Assembly (NCBI GenBank): GCA_964291445.2
Contig: OZ219862.1
Span: 1,488,001 to 1,552,000, forward strand
DNA length: 64,000 nt
Source: JAPOXR01 sp964291445
GTDB lineage: Bacteria > Pseudomonadota > Alphaproteobacteria > Rhodobacterales > Rhodobacteraceae
Direction of reading: 5' to 3'
Shown here: piece by piece, positions 1 to 8,531 of the stretch
Position numbering within the stretch: position 1 is the first letter of the stretch
Layout: each line of letters begins with the position of its first letter
The notes under the pieces: model-generated
The model's database searches: none
What the model was told of the DNA's origin: nothing
What the model saw: only the letters and a program-made list of their open reading frames with translations
Position numbers and translations under genes: made by a program

Positions 1-111
1 GGGTCGCCGTGAGGTTCCCGGGTTGGCGGGGTGGGGGGCTGGCGGGTATTGTCGTAGATGTCCCGAGTTTCCAGGAAGCATGTCCGATGCCAGGCCTAGA
101 AGGAGTGGACA

Positions 112-396
112 ATGAACCGTAGCGAGTTGATCAAGAGTATCCAGGAAATGTATCCGGATCTCCGCTACGACGAAGTGAAGCGGGTCGTGAATTCGATTTT
201 CGAGGAAATCACCAGGACGCTGTGCGAGGGCGGCCGCGTCGAGTTGCGCGGCTTTGGCGTGTTCTCCGTTCGGGAAAGGCGGGCCAAGGATGCCAGGAAC
301 CCGCGTACCGGCGAGGCCGTGCACGTGGAGCGCAAATTCGTTCCCTTCTTCAAGCCCGGGAAGCTGATTCGCCATCGTCTGAATTCCCCCGACTGA
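112..396 (+). CDS. ihfB: Integration host factor beta subunit
   Basis: A 94-residue HU/IHF-fold DNA-bending protein. The central GRVELRGFGVFSVRER strand and the NPRTGE arm, which carries the intercalating proline, are diagnostic, and the start MNRSELI fits the beta subunit rather than HU. IHF bends DNA at specific sites in the nucleoid and helps recombination and sigma-54 transcription. An AGGAG ribosome site lies 7 bases before the ATG. The LapA-domain gene follows, the usual alphaproteobacterial order downstream of rpsA. Length is typical of the family. Confidence 0.95.
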   Translation: MNRSELIKSIQEMYPDLRYDEVKRVVNSIFEEITRTLCEGGRVELRGFGVFSVRERRAKDARNPRTGEAVHVERKFVPFFKPGKLIRHRLNSPD

Positions 397-413
397 CAAG
401 CCGGCCAACGCTG

Positions 414-755
414 ATGCAGATCATTCGGTGGGCATTCCTGGGTGCTGTCGGCATCATCCTCATGTTCTTGGCCGTCGCCAACCGGGACCCCGTGACCCTG
501 CGGCTGGTTCCCGACGATCTTGCGGGCCTGGTTCCGGTGCCCGGCCCGGTGTCGGTGCCGGTATTCCTGGTCATTTTCGCCGGTATCCTGTTCGGACTGG
601 TCATCGGATTCCTGTGGGAGTGGATGCGGGAGCGCAAACACCGGATGGAGGCGACGAAGCGCCGGCACGAGGTTGCCAGGCTCGAGAACGAGGTCCATGG
701 GCTCAGGAAGGAGAAGGCGGTGGACCAGGACGAGATCCTTGCGCTGCTCGACTGA
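414..755 (+). CDS. LapA-domain (DUF1049) inner-membrane protein
   Basis: A 113-residue protein with two hydrophobic segments (about residues 5-24 and 45-68) and a basic, coiled-coil-like cytoplasmic tail rich in Arg, Glu and Lys (70-108). This is the architecture of the lipopolysaccharide assembly protein A domain family. The open frame extends upstream into ihfB, but the ATG at 414 sits 17 bases after the ihfB stop and begins the hydrophobic segment directly (MQIIRWAFLG). The ihfB-lapA pairing is common in alphaproteobacteria; the precise role in envelope assembly is inferred from the family. Confidence 0.85.
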   Translation: MQIIRWAFLGAVGIILMFLAVANRDPVTLRLVPDDLAGLVPVPGPVSVPVFLVIFAGILFGLVIGFLWEWMRERKHRMEATKRRHEVARLENEVHGLRKEKAVDQDEILALLD

Positions 756-798
756 CCAGGCCAGGCAAACCAGACAATGGAAAATTCGACAGCGGTCA

Positions 799-903
799 GG
801 ATTTGCGAGCGTGACTGACGGGACCATGCGGGCGTTGGATATTTCGATGGGATTCGGGATTAGCGAGCGTGACTGACAGGACCAGGCGGGCGAGGCGTTG
901 GAC
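799..903 (+). repeat. Imperfect tandem duplication before trpF
   Basis: The 15-base core GCGAGCGTGACTGAC occurs at 805-819 and again at 863-877. It is followed in both copies by GGACCA.GCGGGCG and then GTTGGA, giving an imperfect repeat with a 58-bp period. The second copy runs into the TTG start of trpF, so the duplication created or moved its translation-start region. Confidence 0.8.
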
Positions 904-1542
904 GAGTCGATAAAGGTCAAGATCTGCGGGTTGTCGAATGCCGGCGACGTGGCGGCGGCGGTCGAGGCTGGTGCCGATTATGTCGGGTTTGTCGCCTTCG
1001 AGCGGTCGGCGAGGCATGTTCCGGTCTCGGAGTTCGGTCCCCTGGTTGCAGAGTCCGGTCCGGCAATCTCGGTTGCACTTGCCGTCAACCCGTCGGATGA
1101 ACTGATCGATGCCTTGCTCGAAGCGGCCCCGATCGAGATGATACAGCTTCATGGCGACGAATCGGTCGAGCGGGTCGGCCAGCTCCGCACCCGGTTTGGC
1201 CTGCCGGTGATGAAGGCGGTCGGCCTTGGCGGCCGGTCGGATTTGGCGGCGCTGGACCAATTTGCCGATGCGGCCGACCAGCTGCTGGTCGATACCCGGT
1301 TGCCGCCCGGAAGCCCGGCTCCCGGTGGCGGCGGAATTGCCTTTGACTGGACAATGATCGCCGGCCGCAACTGGACGCAGCCCTGGATGCTTGCCGGCGG
1401 GCTGGATGCCGGCAATGTTGCACCTGCCATGGCGATTACCGGTGCCACCCAGCTTGACGTGTCCTCCGGAGTCGAATCATCTCCTGGCTGCAAGGACCCG
1501 GCCAAGTTTGCCGAATTCATAACAGCTGCGAAAGGGCTCTGA
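898..1542 (+). CDS. trpF: Phosphoribosylanthranilate isomerase
   Basis: A 214-residue (beta/alpha)8 enzyme of tryptophan synthesis that converts N-(5-phosphoribosyl)anthranilate to CdRP. The N-terminal VKICGL motif carries the catalytic cysteine, and LLVDT carries the catalytic aspartate. GGGGIAFDW and LAGGLDAGNV form the phosphate-binding loops. The start is TTG at 898, immediately after the tandem repeat; no better start is visible in frame. trpB begins 1 base after the stop, so the two are cotranscribed. The pyrF gene often present between lapA and trpF is absent. Confidence 0.93.
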   Translation: MDESIKVKICGLSNAGDVAAAVEAGADYVGFVAFERSARHVPVSEFGPLVAESGPAISVALAVNPSDELIDALLEAAPIEMIQLHGDESVERVGQLRTRFGLPVMKAVGLGGRSDLAALDQFADAADQLLVDTRLPPGSPAPGGGGIAFDWTMIAGRNWTQPWMLAGGLDAGNVAPAMAITGATQLDVSSGVESSPGCKDPAKFAEFITAAKGL

Positions 1543-1543
1543 C

Positions 1544-2773
1544 ATGCAGACCGACTTGCCGAATACCTACAGAAGCGGACCGGATGAGCGGGGAATGTTC
1601 GGCAGTTTTGGCGGACGATTCGTCTCCGAAACCCTGATGCCGCTGATTCTCGACCTGGAAGCGGAATTCGAGACGGCACGGCATGATCAGGAATTCTGGA
1701 ACGAGATGGATTTGCTGTGGAAGCATTATGTCGGCAGGCCGTCGCCCCTCTACCATGCCGAACGCCTGACGGCCCATCTCGGCGGCGCACGAATCTACAT
1801 GAAGCGTGACGAGTTGAACCATACTGGCGCTCACAAGATCAACAATGTCCTCGGACAGATCCTGCTGGCCCGGCGCATGGGCAAGACCCGCATCATCGCC
1901 GAGACCGGTGCCGGTCAACACGGTGTGGCAACTGCGACCGTGTGCGCCAGGTTCGGACTGGAATGCATCGTCTATATGGGCGTCCACGATGTCGAACGGC
2001 AGGAGCCCAACGTGTTCCGGATGCGATTGCTGGGCGCCGAGGTGGTTCCGGTCACATCGGGTCGTGGTACCCTGAAGGATGCAATGAACGACGCGCTTCG
2101 GGACTGGGTGACCAATGTGCGTGATACTTTCTACTGTATCGGCACCGTGGCCGGTCCGCACCCGTACCCGGTGATGGTCAGGGAGTTTCAGTCAATCATC
2201 GGCCGGGAAGCCAGACAGCAGATGCAGGAGATGGAGGGACGCCTTCCGGACACGCTGGTTGCCGCCATCGGCGGCGGCTCGAATGCGATGGGGCTGTTCC
2301 ATCCCTTCCTCGATGACCGGTCGGTGCGCATCATCGGCGTCGAGGCCGGGGGCAAGGGCGTGGATGAGCGGATGCAGCATTGCGCATCGCTGACCGGCGG
2401 CCGCCCAGGGGTTCTGCATGGCAACAGGACCTACCTGCTCCAGGATGACGACGGCCAGATCCTGGAGGGATTCTCGATCTCGGCCGGTCTTGACTACCCC
2501 GGGATCGGTCCCGAGCATTCCTGGCTGCACGAGACCGGGCGCGCCGAATACGTCGCGGTGACCGACCGCGAGGCGCTGGATGCATTCCAGCTGTGCTGTG
2601 CCCAGGAAGGGATCATCCCGGCGCTGGAGCCGTGCCACGCCCTGGCCCATGTGGCCAGGATCGCCGGCGATTTGCCAAAGGACCACATCATCTGCATGAA
2701 CATGTGCGGGCGTGGCGACAAGGACATCTTTACCGTCGCCCGCGCCCTCGGCATGGATATCGGCACCGGGTAG
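1544..2773 (+). CDS. trpB: Tryptophan synthase beta chain
   Basis: A 409-residue PLP enzyme condensing indole with serine. HTGAHKIN contains the PLP lysine (K98), ETGAGQHG is the substrate carboxylate loop, and GGGSNAMG binds the PLP phosphate. The C-terminal CGRGDKD is characteristic. It directly follows trpF. trpA, which normally follows trpB, is absent: downstream DNA is convergent with the CaiD-type gene, so the alpha subunit must be encoded elsewhere. The loop VHDVERQEPNVFRM differs slightly from the usual EDVERQAPNVFRM. Confidence 0.96.
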   Translation: MQTDLPNTYRSGPDERGMFGSFGGRFVSETLMPLILDLEAEFETARHDQEFWNEMDLLWKHYVGRPSPLYHAERLTAHLGGARIYMKRDELNHTGAHKINNVLGQILLARRMGKTRIIAETGAGQHGVATATVCARFGLECIVYMGVHDVERQEPNVFRMRLLGAEVVPVTSGRGTLKDAMNDALRDWVTNVRDTFYCIGTVAGPHPYPVMVREFQSIIGREARQQMQEMEGRLPDTLVAAIGGGSNAMGLFHPFLDDRSVRIIGVEAGGKGVDERMQHCASLTGGRPGVLHGNRTYLLQDDDGQILEGFSISAGLDYPGIGPEHSWLHETGRAEYVAVTDREALDAFQLCCAQEGIIPALEPCHALAHVARIAGDLPKDHIICMNMCGRGDKDIFTVARALGMDIGTG

Positions 2774-2875
2774 GGCGCAATCTCACCCGCCATCCAGCCA
2801 GCGATGGCGCCGCACCGGGTCGGCTTGCGCCCCCCCTCCTGCTCGCATGGCGCTGCGCTGGCCGTGGATGCGGCG

Positions 2876-3658
2876 TTACCTGCCGGTCCAAACAGGATCC
2901 CTCTTTTCGGCAAATGCCCTGGCGCCCTCCAGCTGGTCGTCGCTCGAATACAGCCGGTCGACCGTCGCCAGCTGGCGCTTGGTGATCCTGCTGAGCGCGT
3001 CCTGGAATTTCATCGCCTCCGCTTCCCGGACGATCTCCTTGATCGCCGCATGGACGAGCGGCGGCCCCGAGGCCAGCATCATGGCCAGTTCCCAAGCCTT
3101 GTCGGCCAGATCTCCAGGCGTCACCACCTCCCGCAACAGCCCCATCCCGAGTGCCTCGCCGGCATCGAACCACCTGCCGGTCAAGAGGAGATCCATGGCG
3201 ACGTGATAGGGAATGCGCTTGGGCAGGCAGATCGATGCGGCATCGGCAACCGTGCCCGACCTGATTTCCGGAAGGGCGAAGGTTGCGTTCTCGCTGGCCA
3301 GGATGAGATCGCAGGATAGCGCCAGCTCGAACCCGCCGCCGCAACAGATCCCGTTGACCGCACAGATTACCGGCTTGTTCATGTTGCCGAGCTCCTGCAG
3401 CCCGCCAAAACCGCCAATCCCGTAATTCCCGTCCACCGCATCGCCATCGGCCGCCGCCTTCAAATCCCAGCCGGCACAGAAGAACCTGCTGCCCTCTGCC
3501 CGCAGGATGGCGACTCGCATGTCCGGATCGTCGCGGAATGCGCGGAAGACCTCGCCCATCAGGCGGCTGGTTGCCAGATCGATGGCGTTGGCCTTCGGCC
3601 GGTCGAGCGTCACCTCGAGTATGGCCCCCTCGGCCCTGGTCCTGACAGCCTCTCCCAT
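2876..3658 (-). CDS. caiD: Crotonobetainyl-CoA hydratase-like enoyl-CoA hydratase (CaiD type)
   Basis: A 260-residue crotonase-fold protein. DRPKANAID, FFCAGWDLKAAADG and the C-terminal FAEKRDPVW(T)GR match remembered Escherichia coli CaiD closely along the whole length. The catalytic glutamates fall at E111 (GGGFELAL) and E131 (LPEI), the same positions as in CaiD. CaiD interconverts crotonobetainyl-CoA and L-carnitinyl-CoA. It is the last gene of a tight minus-strand operon, 3 bases after the acyl-CoA synthetase. CaiD chemistry is likely; carnitine as the actual substrate is inferred, and a related gamma-betaine acyl-CoA is possible. Confidence 0.82.
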   Translation of the reverse strand: MGEAVRTRAEGAILEVTLDRPKANAIDLATSRLMGEVFRAFRDDPDMRVAILRAEGSRFFCAGWDLKAAADGDAVDGNYGIGGFGGLQELGNMNKPVICAVNGICCGGGFELALSCDLILASENATFALPEIRSGTVADAASICLPKRIPYHVAMDLLLTGRWFDAGEALGMGLLREVVTPGDLADKAWELAMMLASGPPLVHAAIKEIVREAEAMKFQDALSRITKRQLATVDRLYSSDDQLEGARAFAEKRDPVWTGR

Positions 3659-3661
3659 GAA

Positions 3662-5713
3662 TCAGTCTCCTTCCGATATTCTCCGGACCAGCGCATCGGC
3701 GGCAATGCCACCCTTCCGCAGCGCCAGGAACGGATTGATCTCGATTTCAGTCACCTCGCCGGCATGTCGTTCGGCCAACCTGGCCACGGCGGCGACGGCG
3801 TCGACCAGCGCCCCGACATCGGCCGGCGGCGAGCCCCGGTATCCCTGGAGCACCGGCCAGATCCGCAACTGCGCCAGGGCGTCGCGAATCTCCGCCGTCG
3901 TCACCGGCAGCAGGCAATGCCGGGCATCACCGGTCAGCTCGGCAAACACGCCGCCGCTTCCCATCACCAGCAGCAATCCGCATTCCTGGTCTCGCACCAC
4001 GCCAATGATCAATTCTGCCAGGACATGTTCGACTTGCCTCTCGACCAGGAAGCTGCCTCCCGCTTCCATGCCGTCCATTGCCGACAGCAATTCCGCCGGC
4101 GTCGTCAGCCCGAGCGCAACGGCATTGGCGCCGGTCTTGTGGGTCACGCCGATCCGCTTGAGAACGACCGGATAGCCGATCTCTTCGGCCGCAACGGCTG
4201 TGCCTGCCCCGTCATGCACGACCGCGCCGGCCGGGACGCTGACACCCTCCCTGGCCAGCAACCGCTTGGCGTCCGCCTCATCGAGCGTGATCACGTCACC
4301 GGGCCGCAACGGCACGGTCGGGGCCGGCGGGCAGAACGGCCGCCGCCTTGCGTCCCCGATATCGGCGGCAATCTCCGCTGACCGAATCGCATCGTCGATA
4401 CCCTGGAGCGGCGTGATACCCGCCTTGAGCAACCGTTCCGACCAGGCTTCCGTCAATCCCTCGGGCATGCTCGACACGATTGCCACCCGGCTGCCGGAAC
4501 CGGCTGCCGCCCGCTCGATGGCAGCGACGGCCGGCTCCCAGGCATGATCGGAACAGCGATCCGGACGCGGAAAATCCATTACCAGGAATGCCAGATCATA
4601 CCTGCCCAGCAGCATGGCCCGGAACACGTCATGGAGGGCCTTCTCATCACCCCAGTGATAAGTGTGGTAGTCCAGCGGGTTGTCGAGATGGACCATGCAG
4701 CCAAGCTCTCGCCGCAGGGCTTCCTCCTGGTCTGCCTCAAGGTCATCAAGCACCAGGTTCCTGCCCGTGCATGAATCGGCCACCAGGCAGGCCTCGCCAC
4801 CCGAGCAGGAGAGCGAGCCGATACGCCTGCCGGAGAGCGGCCCGCCGCAATGCAGGAGCTTGAGCGTCTCCACGAATTCGGGAAGGCTCTCGGCCTCGCC
4901 GATCCCGAGACGCCTGAACAGGGTGGTTGCCCCGAGATTGCTGCCGGCGATGGAACCGGTATGGGACACGGTCGCGGCTTTCGATTTGCTGCTTCTTCCT
5001 GCCTTGATGGCAATGACCGGCTTGCCGAGCTGGCGCGAGCGCCTGGCCAGTTCGACGAGGCGGTCAAGCTGGCCGAACCCCTCGACATGCAGTCCGATCG
5101 CCGTGATCCCGGGATCCTCGATCAGGAAACAGGCGACCTCGCCCTGCGAGACCGAGGCCTGGTTGCCGACGGTCACCACCGCCGCGATCGGCAGTGAGCG
5201 CCGTTGCATGGTAAGGTTGATGGCGATGTTCGAACTCTGGGTGACAATTCCGACCCCGGAGGTGCACGGCACGCCGCCATGCTGGTCCGGCCACAGCAGC
5301 GCACCCTCCAGGTAGTTGATGAACCCGTAGCAGTTCGGGCCGAGAAACGGCATTTGGCCGGCTGCATCAACGAGATCGGCCTGCAGCCGGACACCCCTGG
5401 CGTCCTCATGCATCGATTCGGCAAATCCCGAGGCAAAACACACCGCGCCGCCGGCGCCCATTTCCGAAAGCTCCCGCAGCAGGCCAACGCTCCGGTCCCT
5501 GTTGACGGCAATAAAGCTGGCATCGGGCGGTGCCGGCAACTCCCCGGCCCCGTCCAGGCACTCGATCCCGCAAATCTCCGCCCTGCTGGGATGAACCGGC
5601 CAGATGTCGCCGGTGAATCCGATCTTCAGCAGCTGTTCAACGACGCTTGTTGCCCAATTGCCGCCAAACACGGCGATGCTGCGCGGCCGAAGCAGGCGGT
5701 GGAGTCGCGACAT
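3662..5713 (-). CDS. NDP-forming acyl-CoA synthetase (acetyl-CoA synthetase alpha-beta fusion family)
   Basis: A 683-residue single-chain acyl-CoA synthetase of the ADP-forming/succinyl-CoA-synthetase superfamily. An N-terminal CoA-binding Rossmann domain starts RSIAVFGGN, followed by flavodoxin-like ligase domains with GPNCYGFIN and TQSSNIA. KAATVSHTGSIAG carries the phosphohistidine H251. The C-terminal ATP-grasp domain runs from about residue 475 (EADAKRLLAREGVSVP) to EINPF near the end. It presumably activates a carboxylic acid to its CoA thioester, filling the role CaiC or CaiB plays in the E. coli carnitine operon. Its start is 5 bases after the dehydrogenase stop. Confidence 0.85.
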   Translation of the reverse strand: MSRLHRLLRPRSIAVFGGNWATSVVEQLLKIGFTGDIWPVHPSRAEICGIECLDGAGELPAPPDASFIAVNRDRSVGLLRELSEMGAGGAVCFASGFAESMHEDARGVRLQADLVDAAGQMPFLGPNCYGFINYLEGALLWPDQHGGVPCTSGVGIVTQSSNIAINLTMQRRSLPIAAVVTVGNQASVSQGEVACFLIEDPGITAIGLHVEGFGQLDRLVELARRSRQLGKPVIAIKAGRSSKSKAATVSHTGSIAGSNLGATTLFRRLGIGEAESLPEFVETLKLLHCGGPLSGRRIGSLSCSGGEACLVADSCTGRNLVLDDLEADQEEALRRELGCMVHLDNPLDYHTYHWGDEKALHDVFRAMLLGRYDLAFLVMDFPRPDRCSDHAWEPAVAAIERAAAGSGSRVAIVSSMPEGLTEAWSERLLKAGITPLQGIDDAIRSAEIAADIGDARRRPFCPPAPTVPLRPGDVITLDEADAKRLLAREGVSVPAGAVVHDGAGTAVAAEEIGYPVVLKRIGVTHKTGANAVALGLTTPAELLSAMDGMEAGGSFLVERQVEHVLAELIIGVVRDQECGLLLVMGSGGVFAELTGDARHCLLPVTTAEIRDALAQLRIWPVLQGYRGSPPADVGALVDAVAAVARLAERHAGEVTEIEINPFLALRKGGIAADALVRRISEGD

Positions 5714-5718
5714 GACGC

Positions 5719-6879
5719 CTATCCGCCCAGGGGTCTGAGCAGGTTCCTGCTGATGATGTGCCGCTGGATCTCCGAGGTTCCATCCCAGATCCGCTCCACC
5801 CTGGCATCACGCCAGAACCTCGCGAAAGGCAGGTCGTTCATCAATCCCATGCCGCCATGGATCTGGATGCAGGCATCGGTGACCCTGGCCAGCATTTCGC
5901 TGGCATAGAGCTTGGCGCTGGCGATTTCCCGGTCGGACGGCAACTCCCGGTCCAGCCGCCAGGCAGCTGCCAGCGTCAGCCAGTCGGCGGCATCGATCTC
6001 GGTGACCATGTCGGCAAGCTGGAAACTCACCCCCTGGAATCTGCCGATCGAACTGCCGAACTGTCGGCGTTCAACCGCATATGGGAGGGTGAGTTCGAAG
6101 GCTCGCCTTGCCCGGCCGACGCAGGTCGCCGCCACCGTTATCCTGGTTGCATACAGCCACTCTTCCGCCAGTTGAAACCCCTGGTGCACCTCGCCGAGCA
6201 CCTGCCGTGACGAGATCCGGCAATTGTCGAAGCGCAGGATGCAATTCCGGTAGCCGCGGTGGGAGACCGATTCGTAGCCATCGGCGATCTCGAAGCCGGG
6301 CGTGCCGCGGTCGACCAGGAAACAGGTGATGCGCTTTTTCGGCCCGCGCCGGGTCTGCTCCTCGCCAGTGGCGGCAAACAGGATCACGAAATCGGCAATG
6401 TCGGCATGCGAGATGAAGTGCTTGGTCCCATCGATGATCCAGTCATCGCCGTCCTGCCGGGCCGAGCACTGCATGGAGCGGATGTCGGAGCCGGCTCCCG
6501 GTTCCGTCATTGCCAGCGCATCGATCCTCTCGCCCCTCGCAGCCGGCAGCAGGTACCGGTCACGCTGTTCGTCGCGGCAGGCCATCAGGATTCCCGACGG
6601 CCGGCCGAAGAAGACGGCCAATCCCTGCGAGGCCCGGCCAAGCTCACGCTCGACCAGGGTGAATTCGAGGTGCGACAGGCCGCCGCCGCCAACCTCCTCC
6701 GGCAGGTTGCTGGCAAAAAAGCCGATCTGCCGGCATTTCCTGGCGATGTCGTCACCCAGCTCCCGCCGCACCCGGCCGCTTCGCTCGACCTCCTCCTCGA
6801 AGGGATGCATCTCCCTTTCGACGAAGCTGCGGACGGTCGACACGATCAATTCCTGCTCGTCAGTCAGTCCGAAATCCAT
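5719..6879 (-). CDS. Acyl-CoA dehydrogenase, CaiA-like context
   Basis: A 386-residue FAD acyl-CoA dehydrogenase starting MDFGLTDEQ; an upstream in-frame ATG at 6909 adds only ten unlike residues. MTEPGAGSD and GTKHFIS form the FAD/substrate pocket, RRQFGSSIGRFQ and QIHGGMGL are conserved family blocks, and the C-terminus has RVERIWDGTSEIQR. The position of the usual catalytic glutamate (YEGT in MCAD) is aspartate, D366. It is the first gene of the operon with an acyl-CoA synthetase and a CaiD homolog, so it may act like crotonobetainyl-CoA reductase CaiA, although the sequence itself is a generic ACAD. Confidence 0.88.
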   Translation of the reverse strand: MDFGLTDEQELIVSTVRSFVEREMHPFEEEVERSGRVRRELGDDIARKCRQIGFFASNLPEEVGGGGLSHLEFTLVERELGRASQGLAVFFGRPSGILMACRDEQRDRYLLPAARGERIDALAMTEPGAGSDIRSMQCSARQDGDDWIIDGTKHFISHADIADFVILFAATGEEQTRRGPKKRITCFLVDRGTPGFEIADGYESVSHRGYRNCILRFDNCRISSRQVLGEVHQGFQLAEEWLYATRITVAATCVGRARRAFELTLPYAVERRQFGSSIGRFQGVSFQLADMVTEIDAADWLTLAAAWRLDRELPSDREIASAKLYASEMLARVTDACIQIHGGMGLMNDLPFARFWRDARVERIWDGTSEIQRHIISRNLLRPLGG

Positions 6880-7281
6880 GGCCAGGTCCCCGGTCGTTGC
6901 CGCAAGCAAGGCACCCGTCCAGACCGTTTGTCAAGACCGGACTGACGGCGCCACTGCCGCCAGGAGAAGACCCGGGATCACCCCGGCAGGAAGGCTGGCC
7001 GGACCGCGGCGCCGGGGTCGCTGGCCGCAGGCGAGGACACCAACCGGTGCGACCTCCCGACTGCCCGGTGGACAAGCCTGGCCATGTTTGCTGCCGCCCT
7101 GCCCGATGGCTGGCGGTGGTGGCCGGGCAAATTTCCGCCGCATCCGGGTCGTCATGGACGCATATCTGCACGGAATCCTTCCGCAGCATCCGGACCGACC
7201 TCCCCAAAATCAGTTGCAATTGGCCGGCACAAGCTGTTCTTTCATGCTGGCATGTCGAGGCACGAGGCGAGGGAGAATCAG
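6880..7281. promoter_or_regulatory. Divergent intergenic region between the CoA operon and the MttB cluster
   Basis: About 400 bases separate two divergently transcribed operons, so promoters for both should lie here. I see no strong sigma-70 pair. A GAGGGAGA ribosome site sits just before the ATG at 7282. No convincing gene is present: the frames open across it lack protein-like composition. Confidence 0.5.
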
Positions 7282-8436
7282 ATGACCGACTACAGGCCAC
7301 CCTTGAGATACGGAATGGTCGGCGGTGGCCGGGGCGGATTCATCGGACATGTTCACCGAATGGCGGCGAGTCTTGACAGCGAATTCAAACTGGTGGCCGG
7401 AGCCCTGTCTTCCACTCCCGACCGGGCGCATGCCTCGGCGGCCGAGCTGGGTATTGCCGCCGACAGGAGCTATGCCGATTTCAATGACATGGCGATACGC
7501 GAGTCACGTCGCGAGGATGGAATCGAGGCCGTCGTCATCGTCACCCCCAACAATCTGCATGCCGGACCGGTCAAGGCTTTCATCGATGCCGGCATCCACG
7601 TGATCTGCGACAAGCCGCTTTGCACCACCCTCGAGGAGGCGACGGAGCTGCACCGGATCGTGACCGAGTCACGCAGGGTGTTCGTACTGACCCACTGCTA
7701 TACCGGCTACCCGATGGTCAGGGAGGCCCGGCGGCTCATCGCCGAAGGCACGATCGGCGCCCTTCGCCTGGTGCATGTCGAGTATCCGCAGGGATGGCTG
7801 GCCACCCGGCTGGAGGATACCGGCGAGAAGAAGGCATCCTGGCGTACCGACCCGCTCCAGTCCGGACCAGGCGGCTGCGTGGCCGATATCGGCACCCATG
7901 CCTACCATATGGCGCGGTTCGTGTCGGGGCTCGGAGTCGAGGCGATTTCCGCCCAGCTGACCAGCTTCATTGCCGGAAGGCGGGTTGATGACGACGTCCA
8001 GGTCAAGCTCCGCTATGAACAGGGCGCGCTCGGTATGCTGTGGGCCTCCCAGGTGGCGGTCGGACATGAAAACGGGTTGCGGTTCCGGATCTATGGCGAG
8101 ACCGGCAGCCTCGAATGGGTCCAGTCCAATCCCAACTATTTGTGGCATGCCTCGATCGGAAAACCGCAGCAGATTCTCTCGAGGGCCGGCGAATGTGCCA
8201 CCAGTGCCTCCCTGGAGGTGTCGCGGGTGGCGGCAGGGCATCCGGAGGGATATGTCGAGGCGTTTTCGACGCTGTATCGCGAGGCGGCGGCGGAGATCAG
8301 GGCCTGGCAGGTGGGTCGACAACCCGACCCCGAACTGTCCTGCCCGGGCATTGATGACGGGCTCGAGGGCATGCAGTTCATTGATGCCTGCATCAGGAGT
8401 TCCGGCCGGTCCGGAGAATGGGTGTCGCTGTCATGA
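7282..8436 (+). CDS. Gfo/Idh/MocA family NAD(P)-dependent oxidoreductase
   Basis: A 384-residue sugar/polyol-type dehydrogenase. The N-terminal Rossmann motif is GMVGGGRGGFIGHVH, the cofactor/catalytic segment is VICDKPLCTTLEEA (the EKP motif appears as DKP) and the C-terminal domain contains GGCVADIGTHAYHM with the usual D-x3-H. The ATG at 7282 follows a purine-rich GAGGGAGA site; the frame is open about 200 bases further upstream but without protein-like sequence. It is the first gene of the plus-strand cluster that includes an MttB homolog. The substrate is unknown; these enzymes oxidise hydroxyls on polyols, inositols and related compounds. Confidence 0.88.
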   Translation: MTDYRPPLRYGMVGGGRGGFIGHVHRMAASLDSEFKLVAGALSSTPDRAHASAAELGIAADRSYADFNDMAIRESRREDGIEAVVIVTPNNLHAGPVKAFIDAGIHVICDKPLCTTLEEATELHRIVTESRRVFVLTHCYTGYPMVREARRLIAEGTIGALRLVHVEYPQGWLATRLEDTGEKKASWRTDPLQSGPGGCVADIGTHAYHMARFVSGLGVEAISAQLTSFIAGRRVDDDVQVKLRYEQGALGMLWASQVAVGHENGLRFRIYGETGSLEWVQSNPNYLWHASIGKPQQILSRAGECATSASLEVSRVAAGHPEGYVEAFSTLYREAAAEIRAWQVGRQPDPELSCPGIDDGLEGMQFIDACIRSSGRSGEWVSLS

Positions 8437-8493
8437 CCGGTAGCGGCGACCTGTCTGGGGCATGGGTGTCGCTGTCATGACCGGCAGCGGCGG
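8419..8493 (+). repeat. 43-bp-period tandem duplication at the end of the Gfo/Idh/MocA gene
   Basis: ATGGGTGTCGCTGTCATGAC starts at 8419 and again at 8462, with CGG.AGCGGCG following both copies. The first copy contains the stop codon of the oxidoreductase gene. The duplication therefore repeats the 3-prime end of a gene, as also seen before trpF and after miaB. Confidence 0.85.
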
Positions 8494-8531
8494 CCCGGCC
8501 GGGACAATCCGAACAGGGAGATTCACGACCC

